Of a stretch of DNA of 64,000 nucleotides, positions 25,836 to 38,605 are shown piece by piece. Source of the stretch: Cliona cf. orientalis (Eukaryota; Porifera; Demospongiae; Clionaida; Clionaidae); the NCBI GenBank assembly GCA_963930775.1, contig OZ005693.1:744001-808000 (forward strand), read 5' to 3'. The notes below the pieces were generated by a model. That model was not told the DNA's origin and made no database searches. It worked only from the letters and a program-made list of their open reading frames with translations. The position numbers and the translations under genes were made by a program. Every line of letters starts with the position of its first letter. The first letter of the stretch is position 1.

Positions 25836-28800
25836 CTATTCTTTTTTCTTCTTTGCTTTCTTTGGTGTGTCTTTGTATATCCCTGACTTTATTGCGACGT
25901 CTGTGAACTTTTTAGCCAGAGCTGGGCTCTGCATTGGAAGTCTGTCCAGCAGAAACTGAACGAGCTGTGGCTCAGAGAAGGCAACGACTGTCCCGACCAT
26001 CCCCAAGGCAAGGAAACCAACGAAGACGTGGAGGAGACGGAAGTGCCAGCCAAACTCACAGCAAAGCCTCTCCTGGAATAATGTGAGGTGAGTCAGTGAA
26101 CAAAAAAGAGGTACCACAATTTTGCACAAATATTTTTCCAAAAAAGTTGTTGCTGCTGTGTCCTACGATACTAACATTACTAACTTTACCAACTTTACCC
26201 TTGTCGCTGCTGTGGCCTACGGCACCAACATTACTAATTTTACTAACTTTACCAATATTACCCTTATCGCTGCCATCACTTACGGCACCAACATTGCTAA
26301 CTTGTCGCTGCTATGTCCTATGATACTAATATTACTAACTTTACCAATTTTACCAACATTACCCTTGTCACTGCTGTGGCCTACGGCACCAACATTACTA
26401 ATTTTACTAACTTTACCAATATTACCCTTATCGCTGCCATCACTTACGGCACCAACATTGCTAACTTGTCGCTGCTATGTCCTATGATACTAATATTACT
26501 AACTTTACCAACTTTACCAACATTACCCTTGTCACTGCTGTGGCCTACGGCACCAACATTACTAATTTTACTAACTTTACCAATATTACCCTTATCGCTG
26601 CCATCGCTTAATAATTTGCGAAAAATAGTATAGTAAGAGCCTATACATACCTCTGAGACTGAAGTGATGATGAAGGCTATAAGGAACGCTGCTAGGGTGC
26701 GGCGAGAGGGGAGGGCGGAGAGAAGGGGAGAGTGAGGGGTGGAGGAGAAGTAGCCGCGGATGTAGAGGCAGCTGTAGCTGATCCGAGTGAACATATTGAC
26801 ACAGTTGGCCAGGATGAACCCAACGCTGCCGAGAAAACGGGTGAAGAAGAGAGAGGAGCAGAGGAAGACAAAGGAGAACACCAACATGATCCAGTTGTAC
26901 CTGCAGCAGAAAGGGACAACACTAGAACAGTTACTGCTACTTTGGTTAGTATTTTCAAACATCCAGTATCTATTTAAGGGTATATAGATAAAAATTTCGA
27001 AGTAGTCAATTTTCAGTGTAGTATGAGTACATGCAATGGCTGCAGAAATTCAATGGAGCTGCATAGAAAAGTGTATAAAATTAATCCCTGAAACTACAAA
27101 TACATGTATTTCACTAATCAGGAAATCTTGGTGAGTATGCACATATAATAATTATTGGTTATTTCTTCATAACAGAACTGCTCAGCACACTGCACTAACT
27201 GTATTATAATGCTAACCTATCAACTCGAGACTGGCTCATGGTGGCATTGAGAAAGCACTCGGTGACTCCATTCAGAGCCAGCAAGAGAACATAGACACAG
27301 TACCACCGGAGCAGCGTGGGCCCAGAGCCTCCCGATAACAGACTACCTCCGTAGATATCCAGAACTAGGTAAGAATAGGCGTAGCCAAACGATAGTATCA
27401 CGAGGGCTACGAGAAGGACTAGTTTGAGGAGGACTGAGAGGGTATTGGCTATAGTTGGTACAGCTTCTTGGTCTTGCTTCTCGAGTGGTTCGCCGCGAAC
27501 GAGGACGCCGGCAAAATAGACATAGAAGCTGTCTTCGAGCGGTAGAAAGATGAATCTGGCAGCGAGAGAGCCGAGGTTATTGATGACATCATAAATCCCT
27601 GCAAAGAGAGAAATACATGTAATTTACTGCAAGTAGATACCTAAATACAAAAAAATGTATTTTTACCTTGTTCAGCAAAACTCAGAACACTGAATAATGT
27701 CATAATATATTTTTCACCTGGGGGGGGGGGGGGGGGGGGAGGGAGAGAGAGAAGGAAGAAGAGAGAGATGAAAATTTTTTTCTATAGTTCCGCATTCGTG
27801 GACTTTACCATCAGTAAGCAGTTGCTTGAGGAAGGACTGCTTGTAGAAGCTCCACGAGAGCTTAGTGAGCTGAGGGTTGAACCAGACGCCAACAACAGGG
27901 TCCTTCTTCGGGAGGGTGTCCAGGCAAGACCTGATGGGCAGCGTGTATCGTGTCTCCGGATCTTTCACGTGCTGAGAATAGTAGCCATAGTAGATGGCTA
28001 CATAGCCTATTGAGTAGGCCAGCTGCGAGTGGGAGGGAAGAGTAGATAATCATTACAATGATGATACAACTAAAGATATCACTAATTTTGGTAATACTCA
28101 GTATGTACTGTAGCTGAGTTTGGATGATACCGTATAGCGGAAAATTTTCAAGGTAGAAAATCTTCACGAATTTCATGATTTTATAGCCTCCCGCGAAAGT
28201 TTTCTCCATGAAATTTTAGGCATGCCACACCCATTATGTAATCAGTTTAGCATCCCGTGAAATTTTTCTCTGTGAAATGCTCCCTTCCTACCAACTTGAG
28301 AAAATTTTCTCCCTCGAAAGTTTCCCGCTATACGGTAGCTGTCGATATGATCACGGTATTATCAAAATGTTTAACATAAGAATAATATTATTATGGTAGA
28401 GACGTACCTGACCAACACAGAAGATTCTCAGTCCCCATTCCGGCGAGACTAGGATGCCAGTCACCACGACAGCACAGCGGAACATCTGAGGCAAGCCTTC
28501 AGCTGCAACCTGGTAAAGGGTCGTCACCAGAGGTCGTCAATATCGGGATATTATGAAAAATTATTATTGATAGTTATACCTTGAGAGTGACGTATTGGTT
28601 GAGTTGTCCCATGATATAAAGTGGTTCGGCCGTCAGCTCCACGAGAGCTGCCAGGGCGAAGATGACCACACCCATGGGGTCACCGGGTAAGCTTGGCTGC
28701 TCCAGGAAGGGGCTCAGCCAGAGAAACGCCAGAAGCACGGATGATACCAGGCCAATAGGAATACTGTACAGCCAGAAATAATTAATAAACAGGCTGATCC

Positions 28801-29315
28801 CTAGAACTGGACGATTTGAATTTGGCGATTATGAAACCAAATTTAATTCCCCGCCAATATTATGGCACATTTAAATTAAGGTAATTAACAGTTAATTAAT
28901 CACCCCTATTATTAATTAAACTTACGAGCACCACATGAGGTTGAAAACGTGTACCCATCTCTTCTCTTCTGTGATCTGAGACAGACATGCCTTACGGAGA
29001 GCCTCACGTGACACAAACAGTACAGTATTGTAGAGCAGAGTCAATCTAATGAGTATCAAAGAGAAGGTTTCGGATCGATCATAATAAAAAAAATTTTCCT
29101 ACGTACCTGAGATTGACCACGCCCAGCAGTTCTGCCTGGATGAATCTGAGCACGAAGGCGTTGAGAACAAAGCTGCTGGAGCGCATTAGCACCTGCAGGA
29201 CGACATTATACGACGCCGACAGAGCTGCTGAGTCCAGCTGATAATTCTTGTTCTTCATGACCCTGGCCACTCTTGCAGTTGCACGTTGGTAAGTGGTCGT
29301 CGCGCCCCTGTCCAT
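25836..29315 (-). CDS. RFT1: RFT1 homologue, ER multi-pass membrane protein, 565 aa
   Basis: Eight exons, high to low: 29107-29315, 28926-29045, 28580-28763, 28408-28509, 27809-28022, 27217-27598, 26651-26900, 25836-26072; phases add to 566 codons with stop (human 541 aa). Signatures: [20 protein letters not shown] near the N-terminus, [50 protein letters not shown] with [13 protein letters not shown], and [12 protein letters not shown]. About twelve hydrophobic segments; the C-terminus ends in a lysine-rich tail (KKAKKKKE), a possible ER-retention-like signal. Family role: needed for N-glycosylation, supplying Man5GlcNAc2-PP-dolichol in the ER lumen; whether it is itself the flippase has been disputed. 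The ATG is 182 bp from the start of the divergent gene at 29498. Confidence 0.96.
26160..26610. repeat. Higher-order tandem repeat in RFT1 intron
   Basis: About three units of roughly 155-165 bp, with ATGTCCTATGATACTAATAT at 26313 and 26477 and a diverged start near 26158. Each unit consists of short ACTAACTTTACCAA / ACCAACATTACT sub-repeats. Many stop-free frames result from the composition; none is a convincing gene. It fills most of the last RFT1 intron (26073-26650). Confidence 0.85.
28128..28337. mobile_element. MITE-like element, family 4 (CCGTATAGCGGAAAA termini)
   Basis: About 210 bp, TACCGTATAGCGGAAAA on the left and GTTTCCCGCTATACGGTA on the right, in an RFT1 intron. The termini resemble family 3 but the interior (AATTTTTCTCTGTGAAAT, GAAAGTTTTCTCC) is different. 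No ORF. Confidence 0.75.
28803..28864. mobile_element. Fragment of family 3 MITE-like element
   Basis: A short stretch with GAATTTGGCGATTATGAAAC and AATTCCCCGCCAATATTA matches the interior of the element at 13854-14074. The terminal CCGTATAG ends are missing. RFT1 intron. Confidence 0.5.
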
Positions 29316-29497
29316 TACGTCATAAAGGAAGCGCTTTAATAATTATCGCAAATTATTATTACACCTGAGCAGCAAATTTACAAGCCATCTGATCAGCGTT
29401 TTTAAAAGAAGGCGGACTAACCGCAGTATTGAAGAAATTCAAGAATCTGTAGTTATTCAAAGCAGTGTTTAGCATTCAAGAGATCCAAAAATCAATC
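29316..29497. promoter_or_regulatory. Divergent promoter RFT1 / ThiM-like gene
   Basis: 182 bp between the two start codons. A CRE-like TTACGTCA lies at 29315-29322, at the RFT1 start, followed by an ETS-like AAGGAAG. No TATA box is evident. Shared regulation is inferred from the spacing. Confidence 0.45.
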
Positions 29498-31808
29498 ATG
29501 GCGTCTAGTGGCTACAGTGTGATCAACTCGCTATCCCCCATGATGTTTCGCAAGCAGAAGAAAAAGCAAGATGGCGGGACGAGAAACGAGAGAATGCGCT
29601 CGAAAAGCGTAGAGAATATCGTCGATACGATCCCGCCTAAGAAGAAAGACAAACGATCCGGCTCCACTCCTTTCCACGGCAAAACCAACGTACTAGCGCC
29701 TGTCTGGAAAGAAGTTTCGTTGGTGAAGAGTACCTCCCCGCCCATCGCCTGCATCCTCCCTGCTGCCTCAATGGATTTCGTTGCCAGCGCCCTGCTAGCT
29801 GTAGGAGCAGTACCACTGATAACAGAAGGTGAGGGAAATGTCAATATTATTTAAATAGCCGAGATTGCAGATAAATGATCATAACAAAACTTGTAGTTTC
29901 AAAGTTTGTCAGTGTTGACAAACAAAACAAGCAACCCTGCTAGCTTGTTTAGGCTTATTGAGCTTCTGGGCTTGTATTAAACAACTCACAGCTGTGTTCA
30001 CTACTGATCCCTTGCTACATAGTGTCATTCCGTGGGCCTAGTGGAGATCTTTATCTTTAGCTGGGAGAGTTGATGTGCTATTTATATGATGTCCTCCATG
30101 CGTAGATCTTATCTTTAGCTGGGAGAGTGGATGTGCTTTTTCTCCATGCGTATTGCCTGTTCTACTCTAGTCTCGTGAACAAGGCCACTCCCGGCCCTCC
30201 GCAGCGCTGGAATACATCCAGCGCTGCGGAGGGAGTGGCCTTGTTCACTAGACTAGTTCTACTCTTGCACTGTTACAGTAAATAATTAATCGCCAATCTT
30301 TAATAGCTTTGCTAGCCGATTAGTCTACACGTAGCAGCCTGTTTATAGTTGGGTCACAGTTATCAAAATTTCTTACTTTTGCTAGCAGTGCATGTATAGT
30401 GTTGGGTTATGGCCTGATTATGCAATATTCACAGTATGCCATGCATGCGTGACCTCACAGGCACATTCCAGAGTATAGATTTTATTAGCAATTAGTGTAC
30501 GAGCAAGTTTAGGTTTCTTCGATTCTTTCTCCCTCCCGTTAATGGTCCGACGGATGTCCACCCAATTAGCAACTGATACCTGAAGCTACTTTAGTTTCAT
30601 CCGATGATTTGTTCAGCCCATCCTATTGTGTGTCACTAATGCGTTTTAGTTGTCTGAGATATTATTATGAATAAAGAATAGAAAGTTCTAGTATTCTAAT
30701 TTTGTATGGAATTCTAAGGACATGTGATACCGTGATTGTAGACGAGGAGCCTTGCCACAATTATTGCTTTCTCTAAACAATACAGTTTCCATGGAAAAGA
30801 ACGTATGTAGCATGCTGTATGCGTAAACAGGTAAAGTGCAGAGAAATTGTGTAATAATGGATAAAGTTTGCAGACACGAATGATTAATACAGACAAGGCT
30901 ACCCATAATCATCCCAATTCCATTCCTTCTCACTGAGAACTCGTACAGAATATGTGAATCTACAACAACGAGTATCGTTACCATTGCCATAGCAACAATA
31001 GCTCAGCCCATTAACAGTTATTCTTCTCTGAGTGATCTCTGCTATGAATGGCATGCGAATAACTCGAGTGCTTTCGTGACAGCCGCATTCCAGTGGCTTT
31101 AACTAAAAGATATTCAGGGGCAGTCAGTCTTTTCTCCCTTCTTTGGAGGAAGAATCAAACTAACCGGCTTTAGTTGGCTTAGAATTTCGAGAGAGGGGGG
31201 GAGGGGGGAGGGGGGGAAGTCTCAATTCCTGTGTTGGCTCATACATGGAAATCGACTTCCACTTATACTGTCGCTTGTGAGTTCACAATTGCTAATCAAG
31301 GCGGCCCGCCATGCTGGCTTCTGTGTGGAGACATTGTGCACTAATCCTGATTAATAACCATGTGGCTGCCGTGCTGAAATGCTCTAGTTGGTGGAAGTAG
31401 ATTATTGTCACTGATTATTGAGTCCGCTGTTAGTGGAGAATTAAACTCTTTCCTTCATTACCATACTACCCCTGACCCGTGTAAGGAAACTAGTTATTAT
31501 CGCTTGAAGTTCTAAGTGATGCAACAGGAGTTTGGAGTGATGAGCGAGTTAGTGTGTTTGCCTTGTAGGAAGTCCCAGGAACGACAGAATTGGGTATATA
31601 TCTGGTCTGGGAGCAGGATGTTACAATAATATAGCAGGAAGTACGATCCTACGAGTGCATGTAACTTCCTGAGTTGAAAGGCAATGACGTAATCCACCCA
31701 CCCACTCTCAGACTCTTATGATCTGGCCATGAATAATATAATAGCTACTTATAATTAATTCATCATTTACATAATTATAATAATACACCTACTCTCTCTC
31801 TCTCCCTT

Positions 31809-31845
<37 letters not shown>

Positions 31846-34800
31846 TCCCCCCTTACTGACAGATCCAGCGGATATCCCTAAGGATCTGGCCAACTGCAAA
31901 GCTGTAGTTTTGGACGTCAGTGCTCCTCAGTCTCTCATTGAGACCTTTATCGAGGAGTTTGCTGTTGGCAGCTACCCTCTGGTTCTCATAGCCTCACAGA
32001 CGGGAACCAACGACAGAAAGAAGGAGCTTGCCGTGAGAGTGATAGAGGACAAAGGTCCGACTCTTATCACCGGAAGACTGGGGGACATCTACGCTGTAGC
32101 ACAGGCCATAGAGGAGAAGAGTGAGTACACTGTGTATGTGTGTGTGTGTATGTGTGTGTGGGGAGGGGGTGGAGGTGGGAAGCCTGTGGGGGATGTATAG
32201 GCATATTATAGGAAGGTACAGTGTAGCTGTTTGGCTTTTTGTGGCTACAAAGAGTTATTTTAATGAACACCCATTCACTTTTGTGTGTTCTCACTTGGCA
32301 GTTATCTCTGCTTCGTGCATAATAATAATAATATTATACGCTTTCCCATATGTATCTTTTAATATCTGTGGCTATAATATTTTCTTTGGATACTATCCCT
32401 ATTATATCTTCAATATCTTTGTATATCCCTCAGTATATTATAATTATCATCTCTGTATATTTACTCTCCAGCTTGCTCCCCTCTCGAGAGCCTCAGCTCC
32501 AGCGACGACGAAGAAGTGCAGAGAATCACGACACCAAAGGTGGTTCTTCAGGTCGGGGACGGCGAGGAGCAGCAGAGGCAGTCCCCTGACAACCTGCCCC
32601 CTGTCCTACGGCGGGCAAAGTTCCGCAAAGCCGCCAGTAGCAGTCCGTCTGGGAGTCCAAAGATCACGAGTCCGGAGCCGAGCCCGGGGATATCGCCACG
32701 GACGACCCCTCGAGGCAGCCCTGTCAACAGTCCGAGGGGCGTCAGGAAGCTTATCAAAAGGGGAAAGGTCAGTTTGTGTATAAATTATTATAAGTAGCTT
32801 GTATACATAAATCATGCGATTTGTGAGTGGAGCACTGTATACTTAATGTGTGGGGGTATGTATAATATTATTATATTATACTTTCGTAACATACATAACC
32901 AGGAATCTGCTCCAGATATAACCTATTGTATAATTTGTAGGTAGTCACTTGCTGTCACGTATTCTAGATAATGAGGTTTAAGTGCGTTAGTGTAGACTAC
33001 ACATCATCTGATTGCGTTGCTAGGCTAGGCGGTGTTAACATGCCTGTAGGGCTGGTAGATATACATGTACATGGGTGTGCTGTGTCCTTTTTGCATAGTG
33101 TAATTGTCCATAGCTCTGGGTTGAGTGTGTGTGAGAGATGGGGAATGAGAGAGAGAGAGAGAGAGATGGAGGGAGGGAGAGAGGGAGAGAGAGAGAGATG
33201 GAGGGAGGGAGGCCTGGAGAAAGATTGAGAGAGAGAGAGAGATAGAATAAAAGAGAGAGGATTTGCCTATAATATTATTATTATTATATTATTCATTTCT
33301 GGAATGCCATCACTAAGGAGCGAGCCTAGCCACTAACACTGCATTTTGAAATGTCGTGCATGCACTGTTCACATGCTCAGTGCATTTTACTGGTCGACTC
33401 AGCACTCCATCACTGATGGGTACTTTTTCTGCTTGTTATAACGTTAGTCACTAATTATGCTTGAGTGGCTTCAGTGTAACAAATTCTCCCATCTCATGAC
33501 CCCAGCACTGTGTCCTTGTAAAGCGTAATTTCCTGTTTTAAATCTTTTGCCATCCCTGGCAGCAAAAGGCAGGGGGGCCTTACCCTCGATCGTTTTTCGC
33601 TTGATCTGTGACAACTAAAGAATGACAATCATGTGTTAAAATGTGTCAAGTATGCAGTGCACTTGTATGAGTGTGCGTGTGTTTATGTGAGTGTGTGTGT
33701 GTGCATGTCAAGTTTTCCTGCTGTTTAAAGTTGTCAAGGGCCAAGAAACGATTGGTTGATCGATCAAGCTTGCAATTGAAACCCTATGCTCAGGCTTAGG
33801 CTGCTTCTGCTGTCAAATATTAGTCACATCCTCAATTATCCTCTCCATTAGCCAATTACCTAGAGTTTTATTGTCAATTATTCTTCGATATTCCCCCTGT
33901 GTTTAAACTTTTGTACCCCCCCCTCCTCCTCCACCCCTCCACAGAGCACTGGCCAAGCATTCGAGAGAGTCCCCACTTGTTTACCAAGACTACACATGAA
34001 AGGTCAGTACTATATAGCTACCTCGTACTCATGTGTATCACATGATTTGAAATCCGTAGCAACTATGTACGAATGTGTTTACTGGAGAACGCCTCAGTTA
34101 TTGAGCTGCAGTATTGCTAGATGAGCATATTTTTGTCCCCGTTGCCATGGATATCACTGTAGAGTTAATAGCATTTGCAGTGTGTCTTGTCTAACTGTTG
34201 TTAACTGACCAATACGGTCAGTTGCATCAGATATAGCAGCACGTATTGTTGCTTAGGTATAACATTGTGCAAGTGCATGCATGGAAGTATTAGGCAATAG
34301 CTAGCTGCCATTTTGCAAGGGTTTGAATGATGATACGGTAGATGTGACTAAGTGTATAGACACTCACAGCTACATGTAGGCCTAGGATTAGTTTCTTATT
34401 AATTTTTGCTGAAAGCAAGAAATTTAAGCGTTTCAAGCCTTTTCTTTCACCTAATAATTATGTCTCTATAGGTCAGTTCCGTGAGACTCAGATGTGTGAC
34501 GTGGCAGTGACAGACGCCCTCGAGCAAGCCCAGAGGCTGGCCGCTCACACCAAAGCCTTTATCAATCTCCACGAGACCAACGTGGTCACGAATGGAGAGG
34601 TGATCGTCGAGATTTCCAACAACCAACTCGGGATGGGCAACCTTCCCTCGACGCTGCAGGTGTGTGGCTCAGTGGCAGCTGCCGTCCTCGGCTGCGTCAA
34701 GCCCAGCACCGAGGCCGATGAAGAAGGTAAAAAATTAAATTAACAGAATTCTGTAGATTCGGTTAGTTCATAGAAATGTCTATACAGTATACAGACATGT

Positions 34801-36174
34801 AATCAGGATCGATGGCGTAATGTATTATAGTATGGGTCATCAGCTATGAAATGTTTTTTTACCTTGCAATCTGCGGTTGATATTTCTGTTACACTGTTAC
34901 AGTGTATAGGCTGGCTATCTTTGTTTAGGGTGTACCCGAGACAGCTATATACAGTAGCTATAGTAGTATCATAATATTATGATTATTATGATAGGCCATA
35001 GCGAAGGCACTGACCATGCAGACTCTGACCTAAACAAAAAAATGCCCCTGTCTCTAAGAGTCATGCCTTGTTTGTGAAGAGGTTTAGTCTAAACCAGTCA
35101 AAGATAATCACAACTTTCGCACAATGAGTACTTTTTCATAGTAATACTATTGCTGACCAGGGATATGTGTATGGGGCGGGGCACACATCCTGTTTAGGGT
35201 ACAGTATGGCAGCGTATCCAGTGTACTTTCAGAGTTCACTGGAATCACTTGGGGGCTGTTCCCTAGCTCGTGCAGCGCTGTTTCCTCTCTTTTAGGAATT
35301 GTTATTGCAGTGATATCGTAAATGTTGTTATGCTTAGACCACGACACTGTACCAACATGCATGCATGAGTGTCACGAAGGATGCACTGTATGATTGCGAT
35401 TCCCTTTATCGTGATTATATCATACTTCATCCACCCAGCTGAAGCGTAGAACTACTGACCTATCTTCCTTTAATTATGATTATTGGTAGTCCTCTGGGGG
35501 GATATAGAAGTGTCTTGCTCAATGGAGATTTCCTCCTTCACATTTAATTCAGAGGTATCCTTAATTCGATCTTTGGGATTCTCAACCTCCCCACCAACCA
35601 ACCCTCACATAATAGTATATTATGTAGCTAAGGCCACTTCAATTTAATATTCTATTTCTTGGGCTTCAGGATAGGGTCGGTAGGTTGGCTTGTAAATGAC
35701 AATAATTCAACTAACTGGGCGTGTCCTAGGTCAATAATGGAATCTTATCTGTAAACGTTCTAATGCACATGCCCAGAACGTAATAATTAAACCCGACCTC
35801 TGACCTCAAAACTAACAAAAGTTTTCTCCAAAAGTAGGGTCAGTCGGGCCGAGAAACAGAGTGTTAAGTTGAAGTGGCCTAAGCATCATGCATATGTACA
35901 GTGACAATTACCCTCTCTCTCTTTCCTATCCTCTGTCTCCGCAGATGACATTCAGCTGAAGCACTGTAGCCATGCCTTGGCCCTCTACTACGTCGCGGGT
36001 GAGGAGGGAGCGGCTAGTGCCAGTGAGACTGGGAAGGGCCTCGTTGCCCCGGGAACCCTACGACAGCTGTTTGTCGACGCTTTGAACTATCTCGACGAGA
36101 GAACTGTTCAGCAAAAAGCTGAAATGTTTGCCTACTCGGAAGGCACGAAAAAACAACCTTATACACATCAATAA
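29498..36174 (+). CDS. ThiM (hydroxyethylthiazole kinase)-like protein with Ser/Pro-rich insert, 475 aa, probable pseudoenzyme
   Basis: Six exons: 29498-29828, 31863-32120, 32472-32767, 33945-34002, 34472-34726, 35945-36174; 476 codons with stop, frame exact. After a basic N-terminus (KQKKKQ, residues about 20-60), segments match the ThiM ribokinase-like fold in order: ASALLAVGAVPLITE (bacterial ANxLLALGASPVM), AVVLDVSA (ALVLNIG), YPLVLIASQTGTND (VPVILDPVGAGAT), TLITGRLGDIYAVA (AIRGNxxEI), then a Ser/Pro/Thr-rich insert of about 120 aa, then FINLHETNVVTNGE (VVAITGEVDVVTDG), CGSVAAAVLG (GTGCxLSAVVAAF), and LALYYVAGEEGA plus APGTLRQLFVDAL (GPGSFxxxLLDAL). The Gly-rich GTGC motif with the catalytic Cys reads STLQVCGS, and the VLDPVG region is changed, so kinase activity is doubtful. 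Homology and lost activity are my inference from remembered family motifs. Confidence 0.72.
30168..30255. repeat. Long near-perfect hairpin
   Basis: Left arm GTGAACAAGGCCACTCCC followed by TCCGCAGCGCTGGA, a loop of about 4 bases, then the complementary right arm. The stem is about 38 bp with one mismatch and a 4-5 base bulge (GGCC). Either a foldback transposon relic or a structured intronic RNA; no other copy seen in the window. Confidence 0.75.
31787..31852. repeat. CT microsatellite at intron end
   Basis: CTCTCTCT run interrupted by CCCTTCCTT, ending next to the acceptor of the second exon of the ThiM-like gene; it doubles as the polypyrimidine tract. Confidence 0.8.
33140..33250. repeat. 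GA-rich microsatellite
   Basis: Runs of GAGAGAGA and GGAGGGAGGGAG in the third intron (32768-33944) of the ThiM-like gene. That intron holds no other recognisable feature. Confidence 0.8.
34727..35944 (+). other. Last intron of the ThiM-like gene, nothing recognised
   Basis: 1.2-kb intron between GTAAAA donor and CTCCGCAG acceptor. AT-rich with no repeat or open frame I can support. Confidence 0.5.
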
Positions 36175-36741
36175 TTGAGTAATGATAATTTACATTTAAT
36201 TTTATTGTTGTAATCTGTTTTTATTAGCATAATTATATGGAGCACAGCATAATAATAATTATCATCTTAAAATCTATAATTATTACTGTTTACCGTTAAT
36301 AATTAACTAGTTCCTGTATCACAGAATATCAATCCATTATATTTTAAATTTTTATTTCATGCTTATTAATTTTTGTCCTTCGTTGCTGTTTACGATAATA
36401 TTATAGTCAGTAAATATGCCATACAATGTATATTGAAAAAAGAGAACAACTAACCATTACTAGCACACTACGAGACAAGATCGAGGCCTAATCTACTCTA
36501 GCTTGGACTATTACTGGTATGAAACACAATGGCATGCAAGATGGGTATACTATATTATATACCATAAGTGAGCAGTGAACCGGGGGTCAAGTGCATGTGC
36601 TATAATATATAGGTAATGCTGGTTTATGTACAAAAAAAATGGTGAGAAACTGTCTAAGGTGAATGCAATCAAGAAAGATGATGAGGGCCAAAAACAATTC
36701 AAAAGTCTACCTTCTACAATATTCGCTACGGAAAAACATCT
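36175..36741. other. Convergent intergenic region
   Basis: 567 bp of AT-rich DNA between the stop codons of the ThiM-like gene (+) and the LEM protein gene (-). Presumably both 3' UTRs. No other feature seen. Confidence 0.5.
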
Positions 36742-38605
36742 CTAAGGCTTCTTGGACTTCCTTTTCTTCGCCTTTTTCTCAGGTTTCGCACTACCTGCCT
36801 CCGCATCACCAGCCTTAGTGCCCCCGTCAGGTGCTAGCTCCTTCAAAATCCAGCCCCTCATCTCCACGACGAGGTCCCCTGCCTTCTTCCAGCCGGAGAT
36901 GATCAAACTCTCCTGCTCCTCAGGACAAGTGTAGTGCTCGTAGACGAGGAAGGCGATGGAAAACATCAAAACGATGAGCAGAATGCTGCAGATGAGGGAC
37001 CAGATGTTGGAGCAAGAGGGACCGCTGTCGGACTTTTTCGATGATTTTGGGGCCGAGCCTCGAGTTGGCTTGCTGGGTTTGAGCGGGGTAGAGGACGAGG
37101 GAGGAGGACGCTGCCGGATATTAGAGTCCTTTACTCCTGCACCCTGTAATAATAATAATAATATATTAATTTTTTACCACAAGGTCACCATTATTAATTT
37201 TGCAGGTAAGCGATTTTGGTACAGGGTCAACAAACTCTAATGTGCACAGCTAATGTTATATAGCTGTTACAAAATCGTTTTTTGGGCCAATCCGTAGAAT
37301 ATCAAACCTAGAGTACGATTAGACAATATCACAGTATTTGACCAAGGACTCCTAGACTCAGTTGCCGATTATAAGGTTAAGTAATTTTCTTTCTCACCGG
37401 TACTGACACGTGGATGGTCTCAGCATACTGCTTCCTGGTCCTGGAGGACTGGGTCACCACTCGTCTCTGAGGGGGCAGACCTGACCCAGCCTCTTCCGTC
37501 TCTCCCTCTTCCTCTCCGTCCTCTTCGTCATCATCGGACCACTCCCCAATGAAGGACTCGTTCTTGGACTCGTAGTCGACCTGCTCCTGGGAGCTGACAG
37601 CTGCCGGGGGAGGAGGAGGATTCACACCTGGTCAAGGAAGAAGTACATGTACATGTAACAAACAAAATCTCACTTTAGTTGACTACAACTGCAGAATATG
37701 GACAGTCTAAGATTCACTCAGGTTGCTATACATTTTATCCAAGACAGGAAATCTAGCCGTGTCTTAAACATTTTGTGATAAACATCGTGACTTTGCTCTT
37801 GTGTGGGCTATACCACATTGCTCCCTTTAAAGCACACAAATAATTATACTATTTATACAATAATAATTATGATAAAGGGAGTGAAACTGGCGTAGTAAGG
37901 TAATGGGCAAAGAATCCTGTGAATGCAGCCTGGAAGGGAATGGGGTATGGCTCATTATAAGGCGAGCACCATCAAAAGTATCACACGCTGAAGCCATAAT
38001 TAAAGGAACAAGAGCGTAATGAACCCCCCATACCCTATCAAGATATGTGCACACCCTAAATTTATGTAACTACACGACAATTGACATATTGAAAGTTGTC
38101 TCACCTTCTGTGGCCATCAGCTTAGCCAGCTTCCTCTCATAGACAGAGCGAGTGGTTGCAGTGACTGGCCCAACATTTTCTCCATATCCCTGCAGCTGTT
38201 CAGACAGTTCCTTGTCCGAGAGAGTCTCCACTTGAGGCAGATAGGTGTCTATCTTTGGCGCCGCTCCTCGCTTGCTCTTTGCAGTGGTGCTCTACACATG
38301 TACGAAAAGCCAAAAAGCCTTAGGCGCCTCATCCTAAATAATGCCCACCCTAAGCCACCCCTTTTTATATGAATATTAACACGAACCTTTGTTTGCTTCT
38401 TAGAAGGGCGTGGGCTTTGTTTGACAAACTCCTCGTCGGACGAGAACTCGCTTCTTCCTCTCTCCGGCTCTTTCCCTTGCATCACCTCCTTGCGATAGAG
38501 CTGTACGTAGTAGTCTTTGTTTTCGTTGGGACTGAAGCTGATGCCATGCTTCTTCAGCTCCTGCTTAAGTCGGTCCTTCGGGAGGTATTCTGGATTGGTT
38601 ATCAT
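36742..38605 (-). CDS. TMPO: LAP2/thymopoietin-like inner nuclear membrane LEM protein, 345 aa
   Basis: Four exons, high to low: 38387-38605, 38105-38291, 37398-37627, 36742-37143; 346 codons with stop. Residues 1-45 form a LEM-like domain (NPEYLPKDRLKQELKKHGI, then YVQLYRKEVM) as at the N-terminus of LAP2, where it binds DNA. Residues about 94-134 are a second LEM fold (LSDKELSEQLQGYGENVGPV, YERKLAKL), the module that binds BAF. An acidic stretch follows (DDDEEDGEEE). One membrane segment lies at about 259-281 (LICSILLIVLMFSIAFLVY), then about 60 residues ending in a lysine-rich tail, presumably in the perinuclear space. Double LEM-like plus LEM with one C-terminal membrane span is the LAP2 layout. 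The start is the first ATG after in-frame sequence without an upstream ATG. Confidence 0.87.

Larger units (their letters stand above)
29829..31862 (+). other. Large first intron of the ThiM-like gene
   Basis: Two-kilobase intron with GTGAGG donor and ACTGACAG acceptor. Contains a long near-perfect hairpin (30168-30255), a G-rich tract near 31191-31220 and a CT microsatellite before the acceptor. No coding exon is recognisable. Confidence 0.6.

Noticed and set aside
26122-26633. Overlapping open frames with NITNFTN repeats on the plus strand
   Set aside because: They arise from the intronic tandem repeat; the frames overlap each other and sit inside an RFT1 intron whose splice joins are clear.
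32121-32783. Alternative 220-codon frame in the ThiM-like gene
   Set aside because: The exon at 32472-32767 is read in another frame that joins in phase with both neighbours; this frame also runs through GT-rich intron repeats.
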